From assembly GCA_027488845.1 (NCBI GenBank), contig JAIYBC010000057.1:124001-188000 (forward strand): DNA of 64,000 bases. The letters are read 5' to 3'. This DNA is from Verrucomicrobiales bacterium. GTDB lineage: Bacteria > Verrucomicrobiota > Verrucomicrobiia > Limisphaerales > UBA9464. Positions 63,183 to 64,000 of the stretch are shown here, in pieces. The notes beneath the pieces were generated by a model. The model did no database searches. It was not told the DNA's origin and saw only the letters and a list, made by a program, of their open reading frames with translations. Numbering within the stretch: the first letter of the stretch is position 1; every line of letters begins with the position of its first letter. A program made the translations under genes and the position numbers.

Positions 63183-64000
63183 ATGCAGATCGTCCGCCTT
63201 TCGGATGCCCAATACTCCGCGCAACTCGACCGCGCCTCCGCGGCCACCTCGATGTTCGACCCCGAGATCGAGGATCGCGCCCGGCGGATCCTCGAGGCGG
63301 TGCGCACCCGCGGCGACGAGGCCTTGGTGGAATTCACCGCCAGGTTCGACGGGGTCACCCTCACACCTGAAGGCATCCCGGTCTCCCGTGCCGAGATCCT
63401 GGGAGCGACGGTGGGTGCGGAGCCGGCGCTGCGCTCGGCGGTGACGGAAGCCTCCAAGAACATCGCCGCCTTCGCGCGCAGATCCCGCCGTCGGGACTGG
63501 GAGTCGCGCAATTCCCACGGCGGCAAGGTCGGCGAGATGTACCAGCCCTTCCAAAGGGTCGGCATCTACATCCCCGGCGGAACCGCTCCCCTGGTCTCGA
63601 CGGCCCTCATGACCATCACCTTGGCGAAGGTGGCTGGCTGTCCGGAGATCGTGGTCTGCACACCGTGCGCCAAGGACGGCTCGGTGAACCCGGCCCTGCT
63701 TTTCGCGGCCATCCAGGCCGGTGCCACCGAAATCCACCGCATCGGAGGCGCCCAGGCGATTGCCGCCATGGTCTACGGAACCCCGACCATCCGCCCGGTC
63801 CACAAGGTCTTCGGCCCGGGCAACGCCTATGTGGTCGCCGCCAAGCGCCTGCTTTTCGGCCATGTCGCGGTGGATCTCCTGCCGGGTCCCAGCGAGGTCC
63901 TGGTCGTGGCCGACGATTCCGCCGATCCCCGTCACGTCGCGGCGGACCTCCTGGCGCAGGCCGAGCACGGGTCCGGACACGAGCGGGTGTGGATGGTCAC
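63183..64000 (+). CDS. hisD: Histidinol dehydrogenase, 3' end cut by window edge
   Basis: First 272 of about 430 residues. Catalyses the last two steps of histidine synthesis (histidinol to histidine, NAD-dependent, zinc). Seen: FDPEIEDRARRILEAVRTRG, RVGIYIPGGTAPLVSTALMT, GGAQAIAAMVYGT, KVFGPGNAYVVAAKRLLF, DLLPGPSEVLVVADDSADP and QAEHGSGH, the zinc/substrate region. ATG 63183 is the natural start, 56 bases after the S41-like gene. No other his genes are in the window. Confidence 0.96.
   Translation, partial: MQIVRLSDAQYSAQLDRASAATSMFDPEIEDRARRILEAVRTRGDEALVEFTARFDGVTLTPEGIPVSRAEILGATVGAEPALRSAVTEASKNIAAFARRSRRRDWESRNSHGGKVGEMYQPFQRVGIYIPGGTAPLVSTALMTITLAKVAGCPEIVVCTPCAKDGSVNPALLFAAIQAGATEIHRIGGAQAIAAMVYGTPTIRPVHKVFGPGNAYVVAAKRLLFGHVAVDLLPGPSEVLVVADDSADPRHVAADLLAQAEHGSGHERVWMV

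Overview
The window reads as chromosome of a GC-rich bacterium of the PVC superphylum, most likely Verrucomicrobiota. That is an inference from gene content: a giant beta-propeller/HEAT/CxxCH haem protein, a protein with two planctomycete-type cytochrome domains plus an FGE-like domain, a G-type pseudopilin with the [17 protein letters not shown] leader, an exosortase fused to an EpsI-like domain, and a Tat-exported Gfo/Idh/MocA oxidoreductase, all beside ordinary housekeeping genes. No phage, insertion sequence or CRISPR array was seen. Coding density is high and many neighbours overlap by 1-4 bases.

Layout. 1-10 kb: citramalate synthase (minus, cut by the left edge) with a candidate isoleucine-type transcription attenuator in its leader; a secreted unknown; ffh; tmk with a DUF1573/dihaem cytochrome gene; a phospholipase-D-type enzyme; htpX; a DHH phosphoesterase; fmt. 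10-16 kb: an MFS transporter, one open reading frame joining an arginine-phosphatase-like LMW-PTP, RpiB and serine hydroxymethyltransferase, and signal peptidase I. 15.5-29 kb: the giant haem protein, an exosortase-TPR-TPR operon, a NarL-type two-component pair and an ABC-F ATPase. 29-40 kb: a MASE1 hybrid histidine kinase, cutA, ruvC, mogA, tRNA-Tyr, rhodanese, oxidoreductase, cytochrome/FGE protein, pseudopilin, ruvA with an acyltransferase, and def.

40.5-53.6 kb is a spc/alpha-type ribosomal cluster on the plus strand: rplB-rpsS-rplV-rpsC-rplP-rpmC-rpsQ-rplN-rplX-rplE-rpsN-rpsH-rplF-rplR-rpsE-rplO-secY-map-rpmJ-rpsM-rpsK-rpsD-rpoA-rplQ. It starts directly at rplB behind an AT-rich promoter-like region, so rpsJ, rplC, rplD and rplW are not here; rpmD, adk and infA are also absent from their usual slots. 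A strong hairpin closes it.

53.7-62 kb is a tightly coupled MoxR-DUF58-BatA-BatB/C-BatD-BatE (aerotolerance-type) operon, followed by an S41-like protein that appears to lack its catalytic residues and by hisD, cut by the right edge.

The observations most worth follow-up are the cimA attenuator (leader peptide, antiterminator and terminator can all be drawn), the three-enzyme PTP-RpiB-GlyA frame, and a possible three-way-junction RNA or structured element between the phospholipase-D gene and htpX.
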